Assembly: GCF_016921115.1 (NCBI RefSeq)
Contig: NZ_JAFFZS010000001.1
Coordinates: 186,001-250,000 of the forward strand
Length of the DNA: 64,000 bases
Source of the DNA: Streptomyces actuosus
Lineage (GTDB): Bacteria; Actinomycetota; Actinomycetes; Streptomycetales; Streptomycetaceae
Direction of reading: 5' to 3'
Notes under the pieces: generated by a model
What the model saw: the letters and a program-made list of their open reading frames with translations, nothing else
The model's database searches: none
What the model was told of the DNA's origin: nothing
Translations under genes and position numbers: made by a program
In this document: positions 8,292 to 15,771 of the stretch, one piece after another
Layout: the number at the start of each line of letters is the position of its first letter
Position numbering within the stretch: the stretch's first letter is position 1

Positions 8292-8746
8292 GTGACTCCC
8301 TCCGAACCGTGCTCGACCTGCACCCTATCGCCACGCGGTCCGCAAGGACACCTTATCCCAGCACTTAATTCATGCAGCGAACTAAGCCGGGCCGGACCGC
8401 TCGCCGCTCGGGTCCCGGGCGGTGGCGGGCCGCAAGGCGACCCCACCCCGGCGGGCCGGGGCGGTCGGGAGCGGGCCCGCGGGGTCCCGTGATGGTCCCG
8501 GCGCCGCTCGTTCGCCCCGGGTCCTTCGGCACCGTCCCGCCGCGGCTCCTTCTCGGCGGACTCCGTGCGCCCCCCGGTGCGCTGTCCGGCACAGGCAGGA
8601 TCCGCCCCGTCCGGGCGGCCACCGCGGCCGTGTCCGTCGTGCGGCCGCGGTACAGGGTACGGAACGGGGGCCCCGGTCGGCGACCCCGCGGCCGGCCGAG
8701 GCCGCGGCGGAGTGGGGAGCGGGCACCGGACTTCGACGGGATCCGC
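8292..8746. other. Intergenic region upstream of ROK gene
   Basis: This 455-base stretch holds the ROK-side promoter region and the repeat at 8364-8386. The remainder to the DUF3626 stop codon is very GC-rich, and no frame in it looks like a gene. Confidence 0.55.
8364..8386. promoter_or_regulatory. Inverted repeat, probable ROK operator
   Basis: CTTAATTC (8364-8371) and GAACTAAG (8379-8386) form an inverted repeat matching at 7 of 8 positions with a 7-base spacer, in an AT-rich island within very GC-rich DNA. ROK/XylR operators are typically AT-rich repeats of this kind. It lies upstream of the ROK gene start at 8291. Confidence 0.5.
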
Positions 8747-9715
8747 CTACATGGCCGGCGCACCGGGGTCCGGCGTGCACCCGTCACGTCCGGCGTCGGC
8801 GCCCGGGGAGCAACCGTCGTGACCAACGCCGGGCCCGGCGGCCGACTCCCCGTGCCCGTGGGCGGTTCCCGCGCCCGCGGGGGCACCGAAGCGGGCGAGT
8901 GTGTGCCACACCATCTTCAGGTCCTGGAGGGCGAACCGCCCGGTGCGGGCGGCGTCCCCGATGACCCGGGGATCCACCACGCCGTCGCGGGCGATGCGGG
9001 CGCCGAGGTCGGCAGACTCCCGTCCGCGAAAGTCGGCGTGGCGGTACAGGCCGGCGACGGTGATGCGGTAGCCGGGGTGCCATGCGAGGGGGCAGGGCAG
9101 CAGGCGGGCCGCGGCCTCGACGGGCGTGCCGCGGTAGCAGGCGTCCAGCACCAGCGCCTCGGCGTCCCGGGCGAGGTCGACGCCGCCGTGCACATGGGCT
9201 TCGACGTAGTCGTCGAGGGCGTCCCGGGCGTCCGCCGCGGCGAGCGCGACGAGGTGCGTGCCGGCGGCGACGCCGAAGTCGGTCGGCTCGGCCGCGCTGT
9301 CGGGGTAGCAGAACGTGGCGCGGGCCAGGACGTCCGGGGCGAGGCGGAAGTGCGAGGAGCCGAACCGCGGTGCGGCGCCGACGACCTGGCGACGGAAGTC
9401 CAGCGCACCGTAGACGGGGCGCTCGTGGGGTTCCGCGTCGTCGTAGGCTCCGCCGAAGATCCTGCTCTCCCAGCGCCAGCGGTCGCCTCCCGGCCGGGCG
9501 GTGAGGCCGCCGTTGCCGGTACCGGTCACGAACTGCGGGTGGTACGCACCGTCCCGGGCCATCGCGTGCAGGATCGGCAGGTCGCGGGCGGCCCGGTCCG
9601 GGTGGAAGTTCAGCGTGATGTGCAAGCGCGGGTCCACGGGCGGCCCCGCCGAGCGGGCCGCGACGTGCCGCAGCGCGGCCCGCGCGCGCGGCGCTGCGAT
9701 CCTGTCGTAATTCAC
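8747..9715 (-). CDS. DUF3626 domain protein
   Basis: This 322-residue protein of the DUF3626 type is recognised from LHITLNFHPDR near the start, FVTGTGNGGLTARPGGDRWRWE, the central GSSHFRLAP and FCYPDSA, and DLKMVWHTLARFG near 270. The last 40 residues are a low-complexity Gly/His/Asp-rich tail. No biochemical function is known to me; the conserved His/Arg/Asp residues suggest an enzyme. There is no signal peptide. The GTG at 9715 has GGGGGAGGG just upstream. It is divergent from the FBP gene, and a 21-base palindrome lies between the two. Confidence 0.75.
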   Translation of the reverse strand: MNYDRIAAPRARAALRHVAARSAGPPVDPRLHITLNFHPDRAARDLPILHAMARDGAYHPQFVTGTGNGGLTARPGGDRWRWESRIFGGAYDDAEPHERPVYGALDFRRQVVGAAPRFGSSHFRLAPDVLARATFCYPDSAAEPTDFGVAAGTHLVALAAADARDALDDYVEAHVHGGVDLARDAEALVLDACYRGTPVEAAARLLPCPLAWHPGYRITVAGLYRHADFRGRESADLGARIARDGVVDPRVIGDAARTGRFALQDLKMVWHTLARFGAPAGAGTAHGHGESAAGPGVGHDGCSPGADAGRDGCTPDPGAPAM

Positions 9716-9751
9716 TCGCCCTCCCCCTCGGCGCCCGCCTAGCCTGACGCC

Positions 9752-9772
9752 ACAAACCTAGAGCCCCTAGGT
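9752..9772. promoter_or_regulatory. Perfect 8+8 bp palindrome between divergent genes
   Basis: AAACCTAG (9752-9759) and CTAGGTTT (9765-9772) are perfect arms round AGCCC. The site lies 37 bases before the DUF3626 start and 33 bases before the FBP start, so a dimeric regulator here could control both. The regulator is unknown. Confidence 0.5.
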
Positions 9773-9804
9773 TTTCTTGTCCGTGCGATCACGAAAGCCC
9801 CACC

Positions 9805-10305
9805 ATGAGACCACTCACCGAGCGGGACATCCGCAGCTCCTTCGTCAACTGCTCGCAGGGCGAGGCCAAGCGCCTGGCGGTCCCGCGCGATCTCGCCGAG
9901 CGCCCCTGGGCCGATCTCGACTTCCTCGGCTGGCGCGATCCGGGCGCCCCCGACCGCAGCTACCTGGTCGCCGAACGGGGCGACCGGCTGGTGGGGGTGA
10001 CCATGCGGTTCCCGCCGGCACAACGCGGCTTCCTGCAGCGGAGTCTGTGCTCGCTGTGCCTGACCGCGCACCCGCGCGGCGGCGTGTCGCTGATGACGGC
10101 CCGCAAGGCGGGCGCGGCAGGGCGGGAGGGGAACTCGGCGGGCCTGTACATGTGCACCGACCTCGCCTGTTCCCTGTACATCCGGGGGAAGCGACTCCCG
10201 GACACGGCGCAGCGGTTCGAGGAGAGCCTCACCCCGGAGGAGCAGATCGCCCGGATGCGGGGACACCTGTTCGCCTTCCTCGACAGGCTGGGCGCTCGGC
10301 CCTGA
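9805..10305 (+). CDS. FBP-type C4 zinc-finger protein
   Basis: This 166-residue protein has a four-cysteine zinc-binding module: CSLC near residues 82-85 and a second cysteine pair in MCTDLAC, with the conserved GLYMCTDLACSLYIRGK segment. It belongs to the family called FBP domain proteins for distant similarity to the C-terminus of the elongation-factor-G-binding/fibronectin-binding protein. In those relatives the domain contacts EF-G on the ribosome; a translation-related role here is inference. The ATG at 9805 starts the conserved MRPLTERDIRSSFVNCSQGEA segment. It is divergent from DUF3626 across a palindromic operator candidate. Confidence 0.8.
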   Translation: MRPLTERDIRSSFVNCSQGEAKRLAVPRDLAERPWADLDFLGWRDPGAPDRSYLVAERGDRLVGVTMRFPPAQRGFLQRSLCSLCLTAHPRGGVSLMTARKAGAAGREGNSAGLYMCTDLACSLYIRGKRLPDTAQRFEESLTPEEQIARMRGHLFAFLDRLGARP

Positions 10306-10519
10306 CGTGCCGCCGGGCCCGCGCGGGCGGAACCGTCCGGCCGAACGCCCGGCGTGCCTTCCGCACCTCCTGCGGCCTCCGGCGCACCATCCGAAGGCCC
10401 CGGTGCGCCGCCCCGAGGGCCTCCGCCGCAGCCGGAGGCCCGCCTCCTGAGGGCGACCGGCGACCGCCGGGTGTCGCGCAGGTGTTCGGCAGGGCCGCGG
10501 AAAGGGAACAGGCCAAGCG

Positions 10520-11773
10520 ATGCAACGCGTACGGGAGCGGTCCGACACCGTGGTGCGGCTCGTGCGGCGGGGCCGGGAGCCCGTGGTCGTCCAGGCGCTG
10601 CGGTCGGCGACCGCTGCGACGATCGCGTACGTCGTCGCCCTGCACCTGAGCCCGGAACCGGCCCCGCTGACCGCACCCCTGACCGCCCTCCTGGTCGTCC
10701 AGGTCACTCTGTTCGCCACCCTGACCAACGGCATCCGCCGGGTGAACTCGGTGGTGGCGGGTGTCCTGGTGGCGATCGCCTTCAGCCTCCTGGTGGGCCT
10801 GACCTGGTGGAGCCTCGCTCTGCTGATCGTGGCGTCGCTGGGGGTCGGCCATCTGGTGCGCGTCGACGAGTACGTGCCCGAGGTGGCGATCAGCGCGATG
10901 CTCGTCCTCGGCGTCACCACGGTCGGCGACACCGCCTGGGCGCGGGTGCTGGAGACCCTGATCGGCGCGGTCGTCGGACTCGGCGTCAATGTGCTGCTGC
11001 CCCCGCCCGTGTGGGTGGGCGAGGCGGGCGAGTCGATCGAAGGCCTGGCGCGCCGGATGCGCCAGCTGATGCTGCGGGTGGGCGAGCAGGCCGCCGGCCG
11101 GACGCCGTTCGAACTGGCGGCGGCCCGGCTGCACGAGGCGCGCCGCCTCGATCACGCGATCGTCGAGGTGGACGCGGCGCTGCGGCAGGCCGAGGACAGC
11201 CTCCGGCTCAACCCTCGGGTGCGGGAGGGCCTGCTGCACCGGGTCGTCCTGCGCACCGGACTGGACACGCTGGAGATCTGCACCGTCGTGCTGCGTGTGC
11301 TCGCCCGCAGCCTCACCGACCTGGCCAAGGAACGCGATCCCGAGCCGCTGTTCCCGCCCGAGACCGGCGCGGTCGTCGAACAGATCCTTTCGGAGGTGGC
11401 CGACGCGGTGGTGAGCTTCGCGGTGCTGGTGACCACCCATGTCAGCCGCAGCGCCGAGTCGGCCGAGGACCGCCTCGCCGCGGAGCTGCACCAGGCCGCG
11501 GCCACTCGCGACAAGCTCGCCCAGCTGCTGCTGGAGGAGGTCCAGCGCGACGCCCGGCAGTGGCAGCTGCACGGGGCGGTGCTGACCGAGGTGGACCGCA
11601 TGCTGGACGAGCTGGACACCGAGCACCGCACGCGCCGGCTGTTCGAGGAACTGGACCGGCACTCCCAGGAGCTGCGCGACCGGAAGCTGTCCGTGCCGTG
11701 GCTGAGGGAGCGGGTACGCCGGCTGGAACGGCGTCGGCGGAACCGGAGGGGGGCCGTCGGGCGTTCTCCGTGA
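10520..11773 (+). CDS. FUSC/aromatic-acid-exporter-like membrane protein
   Basis: This 417-residue protein has five to six hydrophobic segments between residues 25 and 160, then a cytoplasmic alpha-helical domain (160-390) rich in Leu, Arg and Glu that is probably coiled-coil, and an Arg-rich C-terminal tail. The layout matches the ArAE_1/FUSC family, half the length of full FUSC exporters. Family members export aromatic acids or related small molecules, often as dimers. The ATG at 10520 follows AAGGGAACAGG. A gene of unknown function follows after 67 bases on the same strand and may be cotranscribed. Confidence 0.8.
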   Translation: MQRVRERSDTVVRLVRRGREPVVVQALRSATAATIAYVVALHLSPEPAPLTAPLTALLVVQVTLFATLTNGIRRVNSVVAGVLVAIAFSLLVGLTWWSLALLIVASLGVGHLVRVDEYVPEVAISAMLVLGVTTVGDTAWARVLETLIGAVVGLGVNVLLPPPVWVGEAGESIEGLARRMRQLMLRVGEQAAGRTPFELAAARLHEARRLDHAIVEVDAALRQAEDSLRLNPRVREGLLHRVVLRTGLDTLEICTVVLRVLARSLTDLAKERDPEPLFPPETGAVVEQILSEVADAVVSFAVLVTTHVSRSAESAEDRLAAELHQAAATRDKLAQLLLEEVQRDARQWQLHGAVLTEVDRMLDELDTEHRTRRLFEELDRHSQELRDRKLSVPWLRERVRRLERRRRNRRGAVGRSP

Positions 11774-11840
11774 CAGTACGGCTCCGTCCGCGGTGTTCAT
11801 CGGCGGCGGGGGGTTCAAGACGATCGAGGGGGACGGGCGG

Positions 11841-12887
11841 ATGACGGATGTGCGGCTCGACGGGAACACCCTGCGGCTGCCGGGCGGCGTGGCGGTGCGG
11901 TTCGTGCGCACCCTGCGTCTGCCCGAGACGGGCACGCACCCGCTGCCGCCGGGGCTCGGCGAGTTCCCCGTGCGCCGGGTCGCCGACCACCCGGACACCG
12001 TGCCCGAGGCGTGGCGCTCGCGCGGCGGCGTGATGCTGCCGGTGTACCTGCGGGAGGCCATGTGGCTGAGCTTCGCGGGCACCACCGAGCCCGCCGCCCT
12101 CCAGGTCGGGGCCGGCAAGGTGTGCGCGGTGTCGGGCCGGCCGTGGAGCGGCCGGCTCTCCCGGAATCCGCAGAACTACCTGGTGCTGCCCCGCCAGCCC
12201 TGGCTGGACGGCATCAACTCCGGCAAGGGCACGGTCCGCCAGTTCGTCGCCGTGCCGCTCGGACTGGGCGCCACGGTGGAGGGCCAGGTCACCGGCGAGG
12301 AGGTGTGGGGCGGCGTCCAGTTGCAGTCCTTCCCGCTCGGCGAGCGCGCGCTGGCCCGGTGGCGTGAGGAGGAGCGGGACCGGGCGGAGCGGCGCCGGGC
12401 CGCCCCGCTCAGCGGGTACGGTGGCCCGCCGCCGGGCACCGGTGCGTTCCCCGCGGCCCCGGCAGCCGCCCCCGGGGCGGCCCCGGGCGCGGCGCCCCGC
12501 GCCGCCGCGGCGATGGGTCTCGGCGTCGGCGGGTCGATGCGCCAGGAGGTCTACCGCGACGACCGGCCGCCGACGGACTGGGCGGCGGAGCCCTCCGGCC
12601 GGGTCTTCGTGCACCTGGTGACGCCGCCGGAGTGGCGGCGCATCACCGGCGAGGAGCCGCCGCCCTCGCCCGTGGACCGGGCCGCTTACACCCGGGCGGG
12701 ACTGCCCTGGTACGACTACTACGACGAGGGCGCCGAGGACCTCGCCCCGGCCGAGGCCCTCGGGGCCGTCAAGCCGGTCGGGGACTGGCTGGGCGACGAC
12801 CACGAGCCCTGGCAGCCCCCGGCTCCGCACCAGGTCGAGCCGCTGGGGGACGCACCGGGCGAGCCGGTGCCCGACGGCGAATGGTGA
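11841..12887 (+). CDS. Uncharacterised actinomycete protein
   Basis: This 348-residue protein matches no family I can name. Residues 1-190 look globular (TLRLPGGVAVRFVRTLRLPETGTHPLPPG, then AMWLSFAG and GINSGKGTVRQFVAVPLGLGATVEGQVTG). Residues 205-245 form a Pro/Ala/Gly linker and the tail (260-348) is acidic and Pro-rich. Codon bias is strong and it has no signal peptide or membrane segment. The ATG at 11841 was preferred over GTG 11793 because GGGGGACGGG lies just upstream and the extra residues look like spacer. It may be cotranscribed with the FUSC-like gene 67 bases upstream. Confidence 0.7.
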   Translation: MTDVRLDGNTLRLPGGVAVRFVRTLRLPETGTHPLPPGLGEFPVRRVADHPDTVPEAWRSRGGVMLPVYLREAMWLSFAGTTEPAALQVGAGKVCAVSGRPWSGRLSRNPQNYLVLPRQPWLDGINSGKGTVRQFVAVPLGLGATVEGQVTGEEVWGGVQLQSFPLGERALARWREEERDRAERRRAAPLSGYGGPPPGTGAFPAAPAAAPGAAPGAAPRAAAAMGLGVGGSMRQEVYRDDRPPTDWAAEPSGRVFVHLVTPPEWRRITGEEPPPSPVDRAAYTRAGLPWYDYYDEGAEDLAPAEALGAVKPVGDWLGDDHEPWQPPAPHQVEPLGDAPGEPVPDGEW

Positions 12888-13018
12888 CGTCCCACCGCCC
12901 GTCCCCGCGCACCATGGCGGAGGCCGCGAGGTTTGCGTCCGGGGGTCCGTGCGGGTCAAGGTGACCGTCACGACCGGGACGGACGACAACCCGAGGTGCG
13001 CGGAGGGTGGACGGTGCG

Positions 13019-14251
13019 GTGGCGGAGCGAGGGGGCTGGAGCAGGCGGCGCTTCGTGGGCGCACTGGGCGGGGCGACGGTGGCTGCGGCGGTGAGCGGCT
13101 GCGGAGGCAGGCCCGTCTCCCCGGCCCCGGCCGGTGGCTACTCCTCCGCGTCCTCCCCGGCTCCGTCCGGTGACGCGTCCGCCCCGGCGACGAGGCCCGC
13201 CGCCCCGACCGCCGGCTCCCACCCGGGTCACCGCCCGCTGTGGCTGGGCACCTACACCTCGGCCGAGGGCGGCGGGCACGGCATCGGCCTCGCCGTCTAC
13301 GACCCCGTGACGGGACGCGTCACGGGCACCGGCACCGTCAAGGGCGTGTCCGACCCGTCGTACCTGGCCGCGCATCCCGACGGGCGGACGCTGTACGCGG
13401 TGAGCGAGCGCGAGCACGGTGCGGTGGCCGCGGTGCGGCTCGCCGACCGCAGGGTGCTGGGCAACCGGTCCACCGGCGGATCGGGGCCCTGCCACCTGTC
13501 CGTGCACCCGGGGGGACGCTGGCTGCTGAGCACGCACTACGGCTCGGGCAGCGTGGCGGTGCACCCGATCGACGCAGCAGGCGCGCTGGGCGAGCGCACC
13601 GACCTGGTGGTCCTTTCCCGCCCGGCCGCAACGGAGGGGCGGCAGCCGCGCGCCCACCAGGTCGTCACCGCGCCCGACGGCAGGCATGTCCTCGCCGTCG
13701 ACCTCGGCACCGACACCGTGTACACCTACCGCATCGACGCGCACGCCGGACGGCTGTCCGAGGTGGCGCGGGCCCGCACCGAGCCGGGCGCCGGTCCGCG
13801 CCATCTGACCTTCCACCCCGGCGGGCGGTACGCGTATCTGGCCAACGAGAACGACGACACGATCACGGTGTGCGCCTGGGATCCCGCCACCGGGCGGCTG
13901 ACGGTCGGCGAGGCGCAGGCGACCGGGTCGGGCACGGGCCAGAACTATCCGGCGCAGATCCTGGTGACGGCGGACGGCTCGTACGCCTTTCTCGCCAACC
14001 GGGGCCACGACAGCATCGCCAGGTACGCCGTGGAGGCGGGCGGAGCGAGGCTGAGACTGCTGGGCACGGTACCGGCGGCCGGTGACTTCCCCCGGCAGAT
14101 CGCCTTCTCGCCGGACGGGCGGCTGCTGTTCGCGGCGAACCAGCGGTCCAGCTCGGTCAGCGTGTTCCACGTGGACGGCGGCAGCGGTGCGCTGCGGCTC
14201 GCGGGGGCACCGTTCGCCTCACCCGTCGCGGTCTGTGCGGTGCCGCTGTAG
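13019..14251 (+). CDS. Exported lactonase-family seven-bladed propeller (6-phosphogluconolactonase-like), lipoprotein
   Basis: The N-terminus has a twin-arginine motif (SRRRFVGAL), a hydrophobic stretch and a lipobox-like VSGC, so the protein is probably Tat-exported and lipid-anchored. A Ser/Pro/Ala linker precedes the propeller. The rest matches the Pgl/lactonase_3 family: repeated blades with HPDGRTLYAV, GPCHLSVHPGGRWLL, GAGPRHLTFHPGGRYAYL and FSPDGRLLFAANQ. Intracellular Pgl hydrolyses 6-phosphogluconolactone; an exported member more likely acts on other lactones. GTG 13019 has GGAGGG 11 bases upstream; GTG 13007 overlaps that site. Its 3' end overlaps the convergent DUF2470 gene by 33 bases. 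Confidence 0.85.
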   Translation: MAERGGWSRRRFVGALGGATVAAAVSGCGGRPVSPAPAGGYSSASSPAPSGDASAPATRPAAPTAGSHPGHRPLWLGTYTSAEGGGHGIGLAVYDPVTGRVTGTGTVKGVSDPSYLAAHPDGRTLYAVSEREHGAVAAVRLADRRVLGNRSTGGSGPCHLSVHPGGRWLLSTHYGSGSVAVHPIDAAGALGERTDLVVLSRPAATEGRQPRAHQVVTAPDGRHVLAVDLGTDTVYTYRIDAHAGRLSEVARARTEPGAGPRHLTFHPGGRYAYLANENDDTITVCAWDPATGRLTVGEAQATGSGTGQNYPAQILVTADGSYAFLANRGHDSIARYAVEAGGARLRLLGTVPAAGDFPRQIAFSPDGRLLFAANQRSSSVSVFHVDGGSGALRLAGAPFASPVAVCAVPL

Positions 14252-14944
14252 GGCGCGGGGGCAGGTCGCGGTACTCGCCCGGGCCAGCAGGACGTGCATG
14301 CGCTCCGTGAGTTCCGCGATGTCGTCCGCGGGCGCGTGGAAGGTCAGGCGTACGTCGCCGTGGGTACGCGCGCGTTCGATGCGCAGCGTCAGTCCGTGCC
14401 GGTCCACGGCCAGGGGGCGGACCCGGACGGCGCCGTGCAGGCTGTCGCGGTCGACGAGACGGGTGAGTCGTTCGACGGCGTCGGGGTGGGCGTCGGCGAG
14501 GTGGGTGAGCAGCCGGGCCTCGGCGGCGACCAGCGGGTCGGGTTCGGCGGCGGCGTAGTCGGCGAGGTCGACGACGGCCATGCCGGTGGGCCGGCGCAGC
14601 GCGACGCGGGCGGGCCGGAGGACGACGCGGCCGCCCTCACGGGACAGCCGGCCGGCCAGCCAGAGCCTGGCCCGGATGCGGTGGCGCACGGGCACGGGGG
14701 CCACGTCGGCGAACTCCAGCACCGTGGACACCTCGCCGCGCGGTGCGCACAGGGCGGCCGCGGCCAGGGCGCTGTCCTCGGGCAGGTGCAGCAGGACCCG
14801 GCCGCCCTCGGCCACGGTGTGTGCGCCCGCCAGTTCCTCGCGGACGCCGCTCGCGGTCACCGCGCAGGACCATGCCGCGGCGAGCACCGACCGGGCCCGC
14901 TCCGCCGCGGCGGGCGCTGCCGTCCAGGTGTGCCTGTCACCCAT
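14219..14944 (-). CDS. DUF2470 protein, probable iron/haem-linked, iron-box regulated
   Basis: This 241-residue protein has an N-terminal half resembling the split-barrel part of HugZ-like haem-utilisation proteins and a C-terminal DUF2470 (LLTHLADAHPDAVERLTRLV through RIERARTHGDVRLTFH). DUF2470 occurs with haem oxygenase-like or iron-acquisition proteins; a role in haem iron use or storage is inferred. The ATG at 14944 has GGGAGG 5 bases upstream, and a 19-bp DmdR/IdeR-type iron box begins 12 bases upstream, overlapping the presumed promoter, so expression should rise in iron starvation. Its 3' end overlaps the convergent lactonase gene by 33 bases. Confidence 0.82.
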   Translation of the reverse strand: MGDRHTWTAAPAAAERARSVLAAAWSCAVTASGVREELAGAHTVAEGGRVLLHLPEDSALAAAALCAPRGEVSTVLEFADVAPVPVRHRIRARLWLAGRLSREGGRVVLRPARVALRRPTGMAVVDLADYAAAEPDPLVAAEARLLTHLADAHPDAVERLTRLVDRDSLHGAVRVRPLAVDRHGLTLRIERARTHGDVRLTFHAPADDIAELTERMHVLLARASTATCPRALQRHRTDRDG

Positions 14945-14955
14945 CCCAACCTCCC

Positions 14956-14974
14956 TTAGGTAAGCCTTGCCTAA
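14956..14974 (-). promoter_or_regulatory. Iron box (DmdR1/IdeR-type operator)
   Basis: TTAGGTAAGCCTTGCCTAA matches the actinobacterial iron-box consensus (TTAGGTTAGGCTAACCTAA) at 15 of 19 positions. It abuts the ribosome site of the DUF2470 gene, so Fe(II)-bound DmdR/IdeR would block transcription there. Confidence 0.8.
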
Positions 14975-15043
14975 CCTATCGGAGATCGGGGCGAACGCCA
15001 ACCAGGCCCCACCGAGCGCGGCGGGGCTCAGGAGGGGGCGAGG

Positions 15044-15652
15044 TCACGGCGCGAGGACGCCCAGCAGCGCGCGGGCGCACAGGTCGCGCACCTGCGCCCG
15101 GTCCAGTTCCGCACCCCGCAACCACTCCAGGCACACGGCCGTGGTGAAGGCCAGCCAGCCCCGCACGGCGAGACGGGCGTCGGGGCGGCCGGAGACGACC
15201 GGCCCGAACTCGGGGTCGGCCGCCAGTGCCGCCAGGATCTGGCGCTCCTGGGCCGCCAGGGCGCGCCGGTAGACGCGCCGCACGGACTGGTCCCCGGCGG
15301 CGTCGGCGCGGTGGAAGGCGCGATAGCCGTGAGCGTGGGCCCGGACATGCTCCAGGTAGGCGTCGAGGCCCGCGGCGAGCTGCTCACGCACCGGCACACC
15401 GGGTTCGGCGGCCGTCATACGGAGCATCCGCTCGCTCTCCCGCTCCACGACGGCCGCGAAGAAGTCGCGCTTCGTCGGGAAGTAGTGGTAGAGCAGCCCG
15501 CGGGAGACGCCCGCGATCTCGGCGACCTGCTCGATCCACACGTCGTCGTACGGACTCTCGGAGAACAGGCAAGCACCCACCGACAGCAGTTGTTCCCGGC
15601 GTTCGGCGGTACTGAGCCGGCGACGGGTGCGTCCACCCTGGTTCGCGACCAT
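15044..15652 (-). CDS. TetR-family regulator divergent from P450
   Basis: This 202-residue TetR repressor has an intact N-terminal HTH (LSTAERREQLLSVG, then VAEIAGVSRGLLYHYFPTKRDFFAAVV about 42-68) and an all-helical ligand domain. The ATG at 15652 directly precedes RTRRRLSTAERR. It faces the cytochrome P450 gene across about 120 bases containing a perfect 19+19 bp inverted repeat. It most likely represses itself and the P450, with a P450 substrate or related hydrophobic molecule as inducer. Confidence 0.9.
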   Translation of the reverse strand: MVANQGGRTRRRLSTAERREQLLSVGACLFSESPYDDVWIEQVAEIAGVSRGLLYHYFPTKRDFFAAVVERESERMLRMTAAEPGVPVREQLAAGLDAYLEHVRAHAHGYRAFHRADAAGDQSVRRVYRRALAAQERQILAALAADPEFGPVVSGRPDARLAVRGWLAFTTAVCLEWLRGAELDRAQVRDLCARALLGVLAP

Positions 15653-15668
15653 GCACGCACTCTACTTG

Positions 15669-15718
15669 ACGTGGATTCAACAACGGGACCAGACTGATGC
15701 CCGTTGTTGAATCCACGT
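15669..15718. promoter_or_regulatory. Perfect 19+19 bp inverted repeat in the tetR/P450 divergent region
   Basis: ACGTGGATTCAACAACGGG (15669-15687) is exactly reverse-complemented at 15700-15718, separated by 12 bases. TTGACG overlaps the left arm. The left arm begins 17 bases from the TetR start; the right arm ends 53 bases before the P450 start. The symmetry suggests a two-site TetR operator covering both promoters, or a strong RNA hairpin. Confidence 0.75.
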
Positions 15719-15771
15719 ACAACAGCTCGTACGAACCACTCACCTGCAGCCCGCTCCAGGGAGATCGCGTC

